From: CAYUQT01 sp964596165
GTDB lineage: Bacteria; Planctomycetota; Phycisphaerae; UBA1845; JAFGLZ01
Length of the DNA stretch: 64,000 nt
Assembly (NCBI GenBank): GCA_964596165.1
Contig: CAZQTW010000022.1
Location: forward strand, 1-64,000
Reading direction: 5' to 3'
Shown: piece by piece, positions 1 to 8,883 of the stretch
How positions within the stretch are numbered: position 1 is the first letter of the stretch
Layout of the letters: each line of letters starts with the position of its first letter
The notes under the pieces: generated by a model
Database searches by the model: none
What the model was told of the DNA's origin: nothing
Seen by the model: only the letters and a program-made list of their open reading frames with translations
Program-made: the position numbers and the translations under genes

Positions 1-72
1 GGGCTTCGAAACGGAGAATCAGGGTAAATGTGCGGGCGGGCGTAAGTCGGCGTGGGCACGCCGGAAACGACG

Positions 73-102
73 AGACCCCGAGGGGATCACCCCACGGGGT
101 CT
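73..102 (-). terminator. Hairpin downstream of tRNA-Asn
   Basis: A near-perfect inverted repeat pairs AGACCCCG (73-80) with CGGGGTCT (95-102). A nested GGGG/CCCC stem closes over an ATCA loop, with one A-A mismatch between the stems. It lies about 40 bases past the 3' end of the minus-strand tRNA. The minus-strand sequence after it is CGTCGTTTCC, so the T tract is weak. It is probably a transcription terminator or a 3' processing hairpin. Bases 1-72 show nothing recognisable. Confidence 0.5.
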
Positions 103-142
103 TGCGTTAAACAAGAACCGCTGAAATCAGCGGATTGAATTT

Positions 143-218
143 TGGCTCCCCGAGTAGGACTCGAACCTACAACCTACCGGTTAACAGCCGGTCGCTCTAC
201 CGATTGAGCTATCGGGGA
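143..218 (-). tRNA. tRNA-Asn (anticodon GTT)
   Basis: On the minus strand the sequence folds as a standard cloverleaf. The 5' acceptor strand TCCCCGA pairs with TCGGGGA, the D arm contains AGCTCAATCGGTAGAGC, and the anticodon arm reads CCGGCTGTTAACCGG with anticodon GTT. The T arm contains GGTTCGAGTCC. The terminal CCA is encoded (143-145). The length is 76 bases including CCA. Confidence 0.97.
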
Positions 219-253
219 ATACCACCTTCTGGCCGATTCACAAGCCCTTTGGT

Positions 254-281
254 AGTCTAGCGATCGGGCCGGGTATGTCAA
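254..281 (-). promoter_or_regulatory. Sigma-70 type promoter of tRNA-Asn
   Basis: On the minus strand TTGACA (276-281) is followed after 16 bases by TAGACT (254-259). Transcription would start about 30 bases before the tRNA 5' end, typical for a tRNA leader. The -35 box is perfect and the -10 box matches 4 of 6. Confidence 0.6.
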
Positions 282-332
282 GACGGCGAATAGGCTTTCA
301 GAGCGGCACGATGTGATAGGGGACGCCCAGGA

Positions 333-779
333 ATGGACGCGGCAAAGGGTACCCAGACATTGAAGAAGTTGTTTGAGTCCCAGAAACTCGCGGTGCTGGC
401 CACCCAGGATCGCGGTCAGCCCCACACGAGCCTGGTGGCGTTCGCGGCCACCGACGACCTCAAGCACCTGGTCTTCGCGACAGCCCGGGCCACCCGGAAA
501 TTCACCCACATCACGGCGGATGCCCGCGTGGCGATGCTCGTGGACGATCGGTCGGATCACGATCCCGGTTTTCAGAAGACAGTGGCCGTCACCGCCGTGG
601 GGAAGGGAAGCGAAGCCGGGGGCGACCGCCGCCGGTCCTTCGTCGACCTGTATCTGAACCGGCATCCCCATCTCAAGGAATTCATCGAGTCGCCCGACTG
701 TGCGATCGTCGACGTGTCGGTTGAGACCTACTACTTGGTCAGCAGCTTCCAGGAAGTCACCGAGTTGCGGCCCGAATGA
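333..779 (+). CDS. Pyridoxamine 5'-phosphate oxidase-like flavin split-barrel protein
   Basis: This 148-residue protein has the layout of the small PPOX/FMN-binding split barrel family. It opens with LKKLFESQKLAVLATQ and then RGQPHTSLVAFAA, with a short-chain pattern that normally contacts FMN (ATARATRKF). The length is usual for the family, and cytoplasmic location is expected because no signal peptide is seen. The substrate cannot be told from sequence; such proteins bind FMN, F420 or haem. The ATG at 333 is preceded by AGGGGA at 9 bases. Its stop overlaps the next possible start in an ATGA, so the toxin-like gene after it may be translationally coupled. Confidence 0.8.
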   Translation: MDAAKGTQTLKKLFESQKLAVLATQDRGQPHTSLVAFAATDDLKHLVFATARATRKFTHITADARVAMLVDDRSDHDPGFQKTVAVTAVGKGSEAGGDRRRSFVDLYLNRHPHLKEFIESPDCAIVDVSVETYYLVSSFQEVTELRPE

Positions 780-1123
780 CGTTACTCGAGACGCTCGGCA
801 TGTCAGACCATCGCCTGACTCGAATCAAACGTCTGGTGATTGCCCGGAGATGTCGATTCACCTTGAAAGCTGATCTTGAATGTGCCGTAGATGGGCTGAC
901 GCGACAGGACGTGCTGGAATCCATACTGATCGCACAGTTTCTGCGCGTCAAGAATAGCGACAGTCCTTGGCGGCGTGGTCGCAGGGAACGCGTGTACATT
1001 ATCGACAGTTTCAACTTCGACGGTATTCCGATATACTCCAAGGGAGTGATCCGAAGAGTCGGTGAACAAGATGCCGAATTCTACATCCTCATCTCGGGTA
1101 AGAGATCAATCCGCTCCGGCTGA
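776..1123 (+). CDS. Putative toxin of a type II toxin-antitoxin pair (MqsR/DUF4258-like)
   Basis: This small basic protein has the core pattern RIKRLVIARRCRF, then a DGLTRQDVLESI helix, then RERVYIID, DGIPIYSKGVI and FYILISGKRS. I recall this pattern in single-domain proteins that sit directly before YgiT-type zinc-finger antitoxins; the assignment to the MqsR/DUF4258 toxin fold is inference. The start is either the ATG at 776, which overlaps the upstream stop as ATGA, or the in-frame ATG at 800 (MSDHRLTRIKRL). Neither has a strong ribosome site, which fits translational coupling. Its 3' end overlaps the antitoxin gene. If active, it would be an mRNA-cleaving toxin. Confidence 0.65.
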   Translation: MTLLETLGMSDHRLTRIKRLVIARRCRFTLKADLECAVDGLTRQDVLESILIAQFLRVKNSDSPWRRGRRERVYIIDSFNFDGIPIYSKGVIRRVGEQDAEFYILISGKRSIRSG

Positions 1124-1343
1124 GCCCGTCTATCATAAATGTCCTCTCTGCGGCTCGACCGGGATCCAACTGGGTTATCAGGTTCTAACGGTCCCGCGAC
1201 CGAGCGGCAAACGGCTTCGTGTCCGCGTACAACGATGGGCATGCCCCGACTGCCACGAGCAGTTCCTTACTGAGGAATCACGCCTGCGCTTGGACGCTGC
1301 CTTGGGTCTTCCGGCCACGAGGCGCCCGGGAAAGGCCCTTTGA
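1071..1343 (+). CDS. YgiT-type zinc-finger antitoxin
   Basis: This is a protein of about 90 residues with two CxxC pairs, KCPLCG near residue 22 and ACPDCHEQF near residue 57. They flank a VPRPSGKRLRVRVQRW strand, the layout of the N-terminal zinc domain of MqsA/YgiT antitoxins. There is no helix-turn-helix C-terminal domain, so it is the short form that probably only neutralises its toxin. The ATG at 1071 is used here; an in-frame GTG lies at 1062. Either start overlaps the toxin gene by about 50 to 60 bases, as expected of a co-translated pair. Confidence 0.7.
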   Translation: MPNSTSSSRVRDQSAPAEPVYHKCPLCGSTGIQLGYQVLTVPRPSGKRLRVRVQRWACPDCHEQFLTEESRLRLDAALGLPATRRPGKAL

Positions 1344-1346
1344 ACT

Positions 1347-4223
1347 TCACTCCAGACAGTGGATAACGCCGTCGGCCGATCTCACGACGATCTCGGCCTT
1401 GCCGTCGCCGTCCACATCGGCGATCGCCGGCATGCTCAGCGCGGTCGGTCCCTTCCATGTCCACAGCACGCGACCTTGCCTGCCGTCACCGGTAATGGCG
1501 ATCAGGTCGTTGCCCGCCGGATAGATCAGTTCGTCGCCGCCATCGCCATTGATATCGGCCGCCGCGACCTTCTCACACGTGGGTTTGGGGGCGGACAGGC
1601 GCCACAGGATCTTGCCGTCCTTGGGGTCGATCGTTCGGACACCGTCCTTGTAACCGCTCGCGGCGATCGCGAACCGGCCATCGCCGCTGAAGCCGATCAG
1701 ACAATGCCGCGTGTCGGTGGTTTCGCCGACGTTGTCCTGCGGCGCGCCAGTGGGGTAGTCGGCACGCGGCAGCCCGTGCCAGACGGGTTGTCCGTCGCGG
1801 CGGAGCAGGGCGAGGATATAGGGGCTGTCGAGCAGAACCTCGGGCTCGCCGCTACCCGTGAAGTCGCGGACAATCGGCTCGCCGTAGGCCGCCCACGCCG
1901 GCAGCGCCTTTCGTGACGCCAGATCCGCCGCCTCGATCAGCTTGCCGGTGCGGCCGTCGGCAATCCAATAGCAGACGGGATAGATGTTGATCAGTTCGTC
2001 GAGGCCGTCGGCATTCATGTCGGCCACCGCCAGGACGCTGCCGGCGTAGCCCCAGTGGAACTGTCCCGAAGGCGAAACCGCCTTCTCCTGCCGCCACACG
2101 ATCTGGCCCGTCCGCCCGTCGACCATGACGCCGATGTCGCTGTGCATCAGGCTTCGGCGAAGATCGACGAAGACATCGATCTTGTCCGGCTGGCGAAACC
2201 GCCCGGGCCACCAGCATGTCAGCCCGCCGACGTTCCAGATCGGCGGCTGACCGGGAATCCCCTCGAATCGCGTTCGCCACAGGGCCGTTCCGTCGTGCCG
2301 CAGCGCAATGAGTTCGGCCAGCCCATCAGGCGTTTCATCCGCCGCAAGGATTTCGAAGCCGCCGTCGCCGTCCAGATCCGCCGCGACCAGACCGGCCCAT
2401 CGCGAACCGCTGGTCATCCCGCGCCCAGACGCCTGCCAGATCAGCTTGGGCTGTCCGGATGTCGAGCCCGTCGAGCCGATCGCGAAAATCTGTTCGCCCG
2501 CTCCTTCGGCCAACACGGCGGGCGGTTCGTCGTTCTTCAGTCGTGCCACGATCGGCGGTGCGAGCGGGCCGCCGACCGAAACGCTGCCCACAGCCGCCGC
2601 CCTCACACCCTGACCCGCCAACTTGCAGTGACTGTTCGCCGACAACGTGACCTTGATGCACGCGCTGGGCGCCATCCCATCAGCTTCGGCACGGATCGCA
2701 ATGGCCCCGGGCTGACCCGCGATATCGGCAAGCGTCCAGAGTTCGGCCGCCTGGCCGCCCTCGCCCATCGTCATGGCCGTCAAACGAAGATTCCTGCTCG
2801 CCGCGCCGGCATCCCGTCCCTGACCCGATCTCCGCCAGACGAGCCAACTGGGACGCCTGGTCTTGTCGCCCGGCGTCACAAGCACGTGCTTCATGCCGTT
2901 GGTGGCCGTGGTGGACCAGTTAGACCCGAGGCGCGGCAGGTCCGCCGACGCCCAGCCGGCCTCGGTCGCCGACCACAGCACCTTGGCCTTGCCCTCCTCG
3001 ATCGCACACAGCTCGATCCTGCCCATCGGCGGGGCCACCACGCCCTCAGTGGCTACGCAGAACAGTTCCTCCTTACCGTCGCCGGTGACGTCCGCACTGC
3101 CCTGCGCAAACCGTTGCGGCATGTCGCAGAGCAGCTTGCCTCTCGCTGCATCGATCACCTCGACGTGCCACTGGTTGTCGCCCGTATCGTTGAAGACGCT
3201 GAGGACGATCTCCGGGCGGGCGTCGCCGCAGACGTTAACCACCGGTCGCGGTCCCACATGGGGCCACTTCGCCCGGGCGGTGATGTCCGTCTCGATGTCG
3301 CGCCGCCACAGGACGCGCAGCCGATCCGGTTCGGGCCTGGTGCGGTCGTACTTGAGCACGTCGACGTGACTCTGGAAATCGCCGATGGTGATGGATTCCA
3401 TCTGCCCGTCCGCGTCGACATCGAACAGGCCGAACCAGCCGTAGGGACGGTTGTTGTGGTAGCGCAGCTCGGTGACCTTCTTGCCCGTGGTGCCCTTGTA
3501 GATCATCAGGCGGTAGTGGGCTGCCGTGCAGATCTCCTGGATGCCGTCGCCGTCGATGTCGTAGACGACGTTCAGCGGGTTGAACATGTCGCCCTCGGGC
3601 GGGTCGCTCTGCCAGGCGAGTCGGGGCTTGTCATGTCCCTGGTCGTAGGCGAAGCACTGGAGGCGTGCGACCTTGCCGGTGCCCCACGTGTGGCTCCAGG
3701 CGACCCGCTGCAACCCTCGGACGTCAGGCAGAAGCTTCGCCCAGCGCTCGTGGAACTGCTCGGGGGCGTTGCGGAGCCGGCCTGTGCCGTCGATGTCGAG
3801 CTTGGCCGGGCCGAGGTCCCATCGCTCGGAGATCGCCTTGCGAACGGCGCGTCGGGAAGCGGGATTCGGCCCTTCTTCTCGCGAAGCGGCTCGCAGGGTG
3901 CTATGCGCAACAGGTGCTTGATCCCCTGTTCCCGGCAACGTTAACTCGTGACTTCCTTGCGCCGGCGTGAGTTCGAGCGTGACGGTCGTTCCCGCGAGCG
4001 AATAGCTCCACGCGACGCGCGGGGCAGTAATCTGTCCCTTGAGTGCGGTCCTGCCGGAGAGCGCCCCGTCGTGTCCATAGCGTGGCCACGTGTCGTCAGC
4101 GGCGCTCAGCGAGGGGGAGGCACTGTGCAGAAGCAGAACGGATACCGCCCACCCATACCGACTCCGAGCGATTGCAGAGGCTGCTGCCTGCCCAACAAGA
4201 CGGGGAACCCGTTGAAAAGGCAT
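1347..4223 (-). CDS. Secreted beta-propeller protein with FG-GAP/VCBS-type repeats
   Basis: This is a 958-residue exported protein. The N terminus has a basic segment, a hydrophobic core (WAVSVLLLHSASPSLSA) and a likely cleavage near residue 41. Seven or more blades carry acidic calcium-binding-like loops such as DIDGDGIQEI, DVDADGQMES, DVTGDGKEEL, DLDGDGGFEI, DMNADGLDEL, DINGDGGDEL and DVDGDGKAEI. These are typical of FG-GAP/VCBS propellers, and PQQ-like strands (DGKILWRLS, DGRQGRVLW) suggest a mixed propeller. The substrate is unknown; comparable planctomycete proteins are surface or extracellular. The start has AAGGA 5 bases upstream. It is separated by 3 bases from the convergent antitoxin gene. 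Confidence 0.85.
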   Translation of the reverse strand: MPFQRVPRLVGQAAASAIARSRYGWAVSVLLLHSASPSLSAADDTWPRYGHDGALSGRTALKGQITAPRVAWSYSLAGTTVTLELTPAQGSHELTLPGTGDQAPVAHSTLRAASREEGPNPASRRAVRKAISERWDLGPAKLDIDGTGRLRNAPEQFHERWAKLLPDVRGLQRVAWSHTWGTGKVARLQCFAYDQGHDKPRLAWQSDPPEGDMFNPLNVVYDIDGDGIQEICTAAHYRLMIYKGTTGKKVTELRYHNNRPYGWFGLFDVDADGQMESITIGDFQSHVDVLKYDRTRPEPDRLRVLWRRDIETDITARAKWPHVGPRPVVNVCGDARPEIVLSVFNDTGDNQWHVEVIDAARGKLLCDMPQRFAQGSADVTGDGKEELFCVATEGVVAPPMGRIELCAIEEGKAKVLWSATEAGWASADLPRLGSNWSTTATNGMKHVLVTPGDKTRRPSWLVWRRSGQGRDAGAASRNLRLTAMTMGEGGQAAELWTLADIAGQPGAIAIRAEADGMAPSACIKVTLSANSHCKLAGQGVRAAAVGSVSVGGPLAPPIVARLKNDEPPAVLAEGAGEQIFAIGSTGSTSGQPKLIWQASGRGMTSGSRWAGLVAADLDGDGGFEILAADETPDGLAELIALRHDGTALWRTRFEGIPGQPPIWNVGGLTCWWPGRFRQPDKIDVFVDLRRSLMHSDIGVMVDGRTGQIVWRQEKAVSPSGQFHWGYAGSVLAVADMNADGLDELINIYPVCYWIADGRTGKLIEAADLASRKALPAWAAYGEPIVRDFTGSGEPEVLLDSPYILALLRRDGQPVWHGLPRADYPTGAPQDNVGETTDTRHCLIGFSGDGRFAIAASGYKDGVRTIDPKDGKILWRLSAPKPTCEKVAAADINGDGGDELIYPAGNDLIAITGDGRQGRVLWTWKGPTALSMPAIADVDGDGKAEIVVRSADGVIHCLE

Positions 4224-4319
4224 CCTAGTCCTTCTTTCTCGGTTTTTGTTGCCGCGATGATCGGCGGTCCGAACGTACCGCCGAAGGAAAGGCGAGTCCA
4301 GAGGGGCAGTCGCCCGGTT

Positions 4320-6482
4320 CTATGTCGAACGTGATCCCAGGAGGAACCGTCTGACCGGCAAGACCACGCCCATCACGCCCAGCATCGCCGGCAGCAACGG
4401 GTCGGCCTTGCTTCCGCAGCCGAACGTGGCCGTTACCTCACGATTCGCATTCATCTCAATCACAATCGTGCTGTTGGCATCGCTGACGGCGTAGTTGAAA
4501 TCACCGGGATGATTGGGGTCGTAAATCGTCCACTCCCTGAATTCCTTACCCACGTCGGGCATGGCAGTCAGCGTGACGCAACTGGCCGGTGGGTACGTCG
4601 GAAGGTTCGGATCCACCACCACATAACCAAGTGCCGAGTTGACGACCGTAAGCGATAGTGAGTACCGGAGCCAATACTCGTCCGCACCCATGTCCGCGAC
4701 GCCGTCGGCGACGCGCGGTTCCCCGTCGATGTCTGTCTGGGCGGCGTAATCGCCATTGGGATCGCCTGAATTGATGCACGGCGAGCCGGGCAAGAGGTGA
4801 TGGTCGTTGTCCTGCCAGGTATTCGGATCGCCGTCCGGACCGCCGGGGCTGGCGAAACAGGGATCGGCATCCAGATTCCCCTCCAGCCAGAAGAGCACGC
4901 AGTTCGGTTCCACCCCCACTTGGTCCGGACCACCCGAGACATCGGAGTATGACACGCTCAGCGATGAGGGGGTCGCCGACGCGATCAGCGACATCTGGGG
5001 CCCGACCGGTGCGGAATTGCCCCAGAGGAGGCTGTTACGGACCGTCGGGGCGGAGTGGTCGTAGGCGACCATTCCGGCGCCTGCAACCCTGGCCGTGTTC
5101 GCGGCGAGGGTGCAGTTGCCGATCACGGGGTTAGAGCCGCTAAGGCAGGCCACACCGCCGCCTCGTTCGGCTGAGTTGCCGGAAATCACACAGTTGCTGA
5201 CGGTGGCATTCGAGTTTGTATAGCAGATCATGCCGCCGCCCCAGGAGCCCGCCGTATTGCCGGCGATAGTGCAATTCGCAATTGTGGGATCGCTCTGTTC
5301 GACATACAGTCCGCCGCCGGCAGCGTCGCTACGATTGCCCGTTATTCGCGTGCGGTAGATCGTCGTATGGCTGTTCTCCGTGCAGGCGACGGCTCCGCCG
5401 CTTGTACCGACTGTCGTGTTGCCGATGAATTCGCAGTCGCGGATCACCGTGCTCCCGCCGCCGCGGCAGGCGATACCGCCGCCCACGGCGCCGACGGCCG
5501 AGTTGCTCCTGAACACGCAGTGGCTTACCGTGCTGCTGCTGCCGCCGAAATCCACCATTGCGCCGCCCCACGTGGCGGTGTTGTCCTCGAAGATGCAATA
5601 GCTGATCGTCGGGCGACTCCCGTCGTAGTTGTCTACGCCGCCGCCCCAGTAGGCCCGGTTGCCGATGAACGTGCAGCGCGTGAGCGTCGGGTTGCACCGC
5701 AGGTTATAAACGGATCCGCCGTGGCCGCCCCAATTGTCCGTGAACGTACACCCGGTCAAGACCGGCGCGCTCAAGTAATTGAACACCGCCGCGCCGAACA
5801 CCGCGATGTTTCCTGTGAATGCGCAGTCTGCGATCGTCGCCGTGCTGCCGCCAAACGTAACGATGGCGCCGCCGCCGCCTTCCACCGCGGTACCCCCCCT
5901 GAAAGTACAATCGGCAATCGTCGGAGCGCCGCCGTTCACCCAAATCGCACCGCCGGAGAGTGCCTGGTTGTCCGTGAACGTGCAGGAGTGTATCACCGGG
6001 CCGGCATTTTCAATCCATATCCCGCCACCGTTCGCGGCCGAGCACCGGGTGACAACACAGCGTGTGATCGTCGGACTGCTGGAGATGCAGGAAATGCCCC
6101 CGCCCGTGAACGTTGCCTGGCCGTTGGCAAGGGTCACCCCCGCCAGGACGGAGTCCGCGCCTTCACCTGCCGTGAAACGAAAGCCGTAGTGCGGATCGGT
6201 TGGCGATCCCTGGCAGTCCACGACGGTCGCGGCCACCACGTTGGGATCGTTCGGCTCGATGCTACGAACCGTGATGGCCTTGCCGAGGAAACTGATGTCG
6301 CGGTTACCGCTGCCAGTGTAAGTCCCGGGGGCGATGACGACCACGTCCCCCGCGCCGCCGGCCGAGATGGCCGCCTGAATCGTGGGATACTCGCTCGGGA
6401 CGCGGCGCTCTGCCGCCGCGACTGCGGCGGGCTCGACCACCCACATCCCAAGAATCAGAACGATCCCGCCCCACTCCCTCAT
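4320..6482 (-). CDS. Secreted right-handed parallel beta-helix protein with CGS C-terminal tail
   Basis: This 720-residue protein has a signal peptide (ILGMWVVEPAAVAAA). It then has VPSEYPTIQAAISAGGAGD and VIAPGTYTG, the usual opening of pectate-lyase-like beta helices. About 15 beta-helix coils follow with recurring C.F..N.A..GGG motifs, then a PCINSGDPNG...DIDGEPRVADG...DMGADEY segment like the choice-of-anchor Q domain. The last roughly 115 residues form an InlB-like strand module and end in CGSK, PLL, a hydrophobic helix and RR. The same end occurs in the protein at 28202-29566. It is probably surface-attached, and enzymatic activity is unknown. The ATG has GGAG 7 to 8 bases upstream. Confidence 0.85.
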   Translation of the reverse strand: MREWGGIVLILGMWVVEPAAVAAAERRVPSEYPTIQAAISAGGAGDVVVIAPGTYTGSGNRDISFLGKAITVRSIEPNDPNVVAATVVDCQGSPTDPHYGFRFTAGEGADSVLAGVTLANGQATFTGGGISCISSSPTITRCVVTRCSAANGGGIWIENAGPVIHSCTFTDNQALSGGAIWVNGGAPTIADCTFRGGTAVEGGGGAIVTFGGSTATIADCAFTGNIAVFGAAVFNYLSAPVLTGCTFTDNWGGHGGSVYNLRCNPTLTRCTFIGNRAYWGGGVDNYDGSRPTISYCIFEDNTATWGGAMVDFGGSSSTVSHCVFRSNSAVGAVGGGIACRGGGSTVIRDCEFIGNTTVGTSGGAVACTENSHTTIYRTRITGNRSDAAGGGLYVEQSDPTIANCTIAGNTAGSWGGGMICYTNSNATVSNCVISGNSAERGGGVACLSGSNPVIGNCTLAANTARVAGAGMVAYDHSAPTVRNSLLWGNSAPVGPQMSLIASATPSSLSVSYSDVSGGPDQVGVEPNCVLFWLEGNLDADPCFASPGGPDGDPNTWQDNDHHLLPGSPCINSGDPNGDYAAQTDIDGEPRVADGVADMGADEYWLRYSLSLTVVNSALGYVVVDPNLPTYPPASCVTLTAMPDVGKEFREWTIYDPNHPGDFNYAVSDANSTIVIEMNANREVTATFGCGSKADPLLPAMLGVMGVVLPVRRFLLGSRST

Positions 6483-6820
6483 TGTTCAGCTCCAATTCAC
6501 CGATGTGTGTTATCAAGTATATCAGAAACGCAATGGAATGTTGACCACCTATCGCCCAAGGTTTCCTGCTCAGAATGGCGTTTGAGTGAGGGGAGTCCCT
6601 GCAGAGAACGGGTCGGCCGTGCCCCACGCGACGGGACGCTTCCAGGTACGAAAGACCGCGTTTGGGCCGGGCGAACCACGTAAGGGGGTATTCCGGTCAT
6701 GTGGCGTGGCGGCGGATACATCTTCGTGTGTGACCGCGGTGTGCCCGCTGAGGTACCGTATCAGGATTGTTCGCACTCTCGGAAGCGGCGCCTGGAATTC
6801 GCGGAGTGAAACCTGCCCTG
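6483..6820. other. Intergenic region without a gene
   Basis: These 338 bases lie between the start of the beta-helix gene and the end of guaA. On the minus strand a TATACT about 50 bases before the beta-helix start could be a -10 box, but no convincing -35 box stands before it. I see no credible reading frame, tRNA or strong terminator here. Confidence 0.5.
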
Positions 6821-8371
6821 TTACTCCCACTCGATGGTGGACGGCGGCTTGGACGAGATGTCGTACACCACGCGGTTGACGCCCTTGACCTCGTTCATGA
6901 TCCGGTTGCTGATGCGACCGAGCACTTCGTGATCAATCCGTACCCAATCGGCCGTCATGAAGTCGCTGGTCTCGACAAATCGAACCGCCACGACGGAGTT
7001 GCCCTCGTAGCTCCGGCCGTCGCCCATGACGCCGACGGCGCTGACCGGAAGCAAGGCGGCGAACCCCTGGGCGATCTTGCGATACCAACCGGCCGCCCGA
7101 ATCTCCTCGACGACGATCTCGTCGGCGTCGCGCAACAGCCTGAGCCTCTCGGGCGTGATAGGACCGATGATACGAACGGCCAGTCCCGGACCGGGGAACG
7201 GATGCCGCCAGACGATCTCCTCGGGCAGGCCAAGCGCCTCGCCGACCTGGCGCACCTCGTCCTTGAACAGATCGCGGAGCGGTTCGATCAGTTCCAGGCC
7301 CAGCCCGCTCGGATCGACCAGATTGTGGTGCTGCTTGATCTGATCGGCCTTTCCGCCGACGCTCCGTCCCGATTCGATCACGTCGGGATACAGCGTTCCC
7401 TGGGCCAGGAACCTTACGCGGTCGATCTTGGCCGCCTCGGCCCGAAAAACGCGGAAGAACTCCTCTCCGATGATGACGCGCTTGCGCTGGGGGTCGGTCA
7501 CGCCCGCGAGCTTCTCCAAGAAACTCGCCGAGGCGTCGACCACGCGCAGATCCATGTGAAAGTGGTCGCGGAAGGTTGCTTCGACCAGCTCCGCCTCGTT
7601 CTTCCGCAACAGGCCGTTGTCGACGAAGATGCACACCAACCGATCGTTCAAGGCGCGGTGCAGCAGTGCGGCGACCACGCTGCTGTCGACGCCGCCCGAT
7701 AGCCCGCAGATGACACGATCGTTGGTCCCCACGCGCCGGCGGACCGATTCAACCGTCGATTCGATCAGATTGCCGACGCGCCAAGTCCCCTGGGCGCGGC
7801 AGATGTCGTAGAGGAAGTTGCGAAGAATCTGCCCGCCGTGGGGCGTGTGCGTGACCTCGGGATGGAATTGAAGCCCGTAAAACGGTTTCGTCGCGTGCCG
7901 CACGGCCGCAAATCGGCAATTCTTCGTGCCGGCGAGCGGAACAAACTCCTCGTTGAGGTCGGACACGATGTCGCCGTGGCTCATCCAGACAGTGGTCTCG
8001 GCCGGAACATGAGCCAACAACCGGTCCGCCTTCTGGATACGGACATGGGTACGACCGTACTCGCGGGCACTCGTCGGCTTGACCTGTCCGCCCAGGAGCT
8101 GGCAGCCAATCTGCATTCCATAGCAGATGCCCAGGATCGGGACTCCCATCTCCAAGACCGCCGGATCACAGCGCGGCGCCCCCTGCTCGTAGACGCTCGC
8201 CGGACCGCCGCTGAAGATCAGGCCGATGACCTTGAACGCGCGCAGCTCGTCCACGGTCACATCGGGGCGAACCAGGATGCTGAACACATGGTTTTCGCGG
8301 ACTCGTCGCGCGATGAGTTGGGCATACTGGCTGCCAAAGTCAAGAATGGCCACCGTCTCGGTCGAGGTCAT
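6821..8371 (-). CDS. guaA: GMP synthase (glutamine-hydrolysing)
   Basis: It converts XMP to GMP with glutamine and ATP, the last step of guanine nucleotide synthesis. The class I amidotransferase domain (about residues 1-195) shows GGPASVYE, the nucleophile cysteine in ILGICYGMQ and the catalytic FHPEVTHT. The ATP-pyrophosphatase domain has the P-loop LSGGVDSSV. The C-terminal dimerisation domain ends in YDISSKPPSTIEWE, as in family members. The length of 516 residues is normal. I chose the ATG at 8371, before TSTETVAILDFGSQY, because it has AAGGA upstream and gives the family's usual N terminus. The frame stays open upstream, but that part is not protein-like. Confidence 0.97.
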   Translation of the reverse strand: MTSTETVAILDFGSQYAQLIARRVRENHVFSILVRPDVTVDELRAFKVIGLIFSGGPASVYEQGAPRCDPAVLEMGVPILGICYGMQIGCQLLGGQVKPTSAREYGRTHVRIQKADRLLAHVPAETTVWMSHGDIVSDLNEEFVPLAGTKNCRFAAVRHATKPFYGLQFHPEVTHTPHGGQILRNFLYDICRAQGTWRVGNLIESTVESVRRRVGTNDRVICGLSGGVDSSVVAALLHRALNDRLVCIFVDNGLLRKNEAELVEATFRDHFHMDLRVVDASASFLEKLAGVTDPQRKRVIIGEEFFRVFRAEAAKIDRVRFLAQGTLYPDVIESGRSVGGKADQIKQHHNLVDPSGLGLELIEPLRDLFKDEVRQVGEALGLPEEIVWRHPFPGPGLAVRIIGPITPERLRLLRDADEIVVEEIRAAGWYRKIAQGFAALLPVSAVGVMGDGRSYEGNSVVAVRFVETSDFMTADWVRIDHEVLGRISNRIMNEVKGVNRVVYDISSKPPSTIEWE

Positions 8372-8408
8372 GCGGTACGTCGTCCTTTCCGTGCCTCGAA
8401 AACGGACT

Positions 8409-8436
8409 ATTGTAGTCCCACGCCCACCGGTCGCAA
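8409..8436 (-). promoter_or_regulatory. Putative guaA promoter
   Basis: On the minus strand TTGCGA (8431-8436) is followed after 16 bases by TACAAT (8409-8414). This predicts a leader of about 30 bases before the guaA start. The -10 box matches 5 of 6 and the -35 box 4 of 6. Confidence 0.5.
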
Positions 8437-8581
8437 GCCCGACGCACAGGTAGTGCACCCTCCCACGTTGTGTCATGGGCGTGAATGGCAAGCCTAACCT
8501 GGGCCGTCTTCGACCCTGAGGCTCGCTTCGACGGGCGCGGATCGCGGCGTCTTGCCCGTGTGCATCCGGAGCAGGCAAGAC

Positions 8582-8839
8582 ATGTCGAAGTCTCGGGACC
8601 GCATGCAGGCCATGAAGAGCGCTCACGAAAAGGAGATCGGATACGTCACGCAGGGGCTGTTCGAGCAGATGGGGGGCGGCAAGCTACAGCCGGGTGAGCG
8701 CGAGCACGTGCGTGAATTCGAAAAGGCGCGCGACCGGAGCGAGGGAGAAGACGTCTTCGGGGACGCGAGCACGGACAGTTGGGGAAAGCGCCCAATCACG
8801 GCAGCCCGAAACAGATGGTTTTCCTCGTGCACTTCGTAG
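8582..8839 (+). CDS. Small hypothetical protein
   Basis: A possible 85-residue charged protein begins MSKSRDRMQAMKSAHEKEI. The first 65 or so codons strongly prefer G or C in the third position, as real genes around here do. A GGAG lies about 10 bases before the ATG. No domain is recognised; the first part looks helical and there is no signal or membrane segment. The last 20 residues (ITAARNRWFSSCTS) look less natural, so the gene may be truncated or read differently at its end. The sequence just upstream (8509-8525) contains a TCGACCCTGAGGCTC repeat also found inside dnaE2. Confidence 0.4.
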   Translation: MSKSRDRMQAMKSAHEKEIGYVTQGLFEQMGGGKLQPGEREHVREFEKARDRSEGEDVFGDASTDSWGKRPITAARNRWFSSCTS

Positions 8840-8883
8840 GAGATGCGGGTGACGCTTCCGATAGTCCGAGTTGGTCAGCTATC

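Noticed and set aside
2055..3944. A 629-codon open frame opposite the beta-propeller gene
   Set aside because: It is antisense to a gene with signal peptide and repeated calcium-type loops. The translation is not protein-like.
5367..6683. A 438-codon open frame opposite the beta-helix gene
   Set aside because: Alanine- and arginine-rich shadow of the repeated beta-helix coils.
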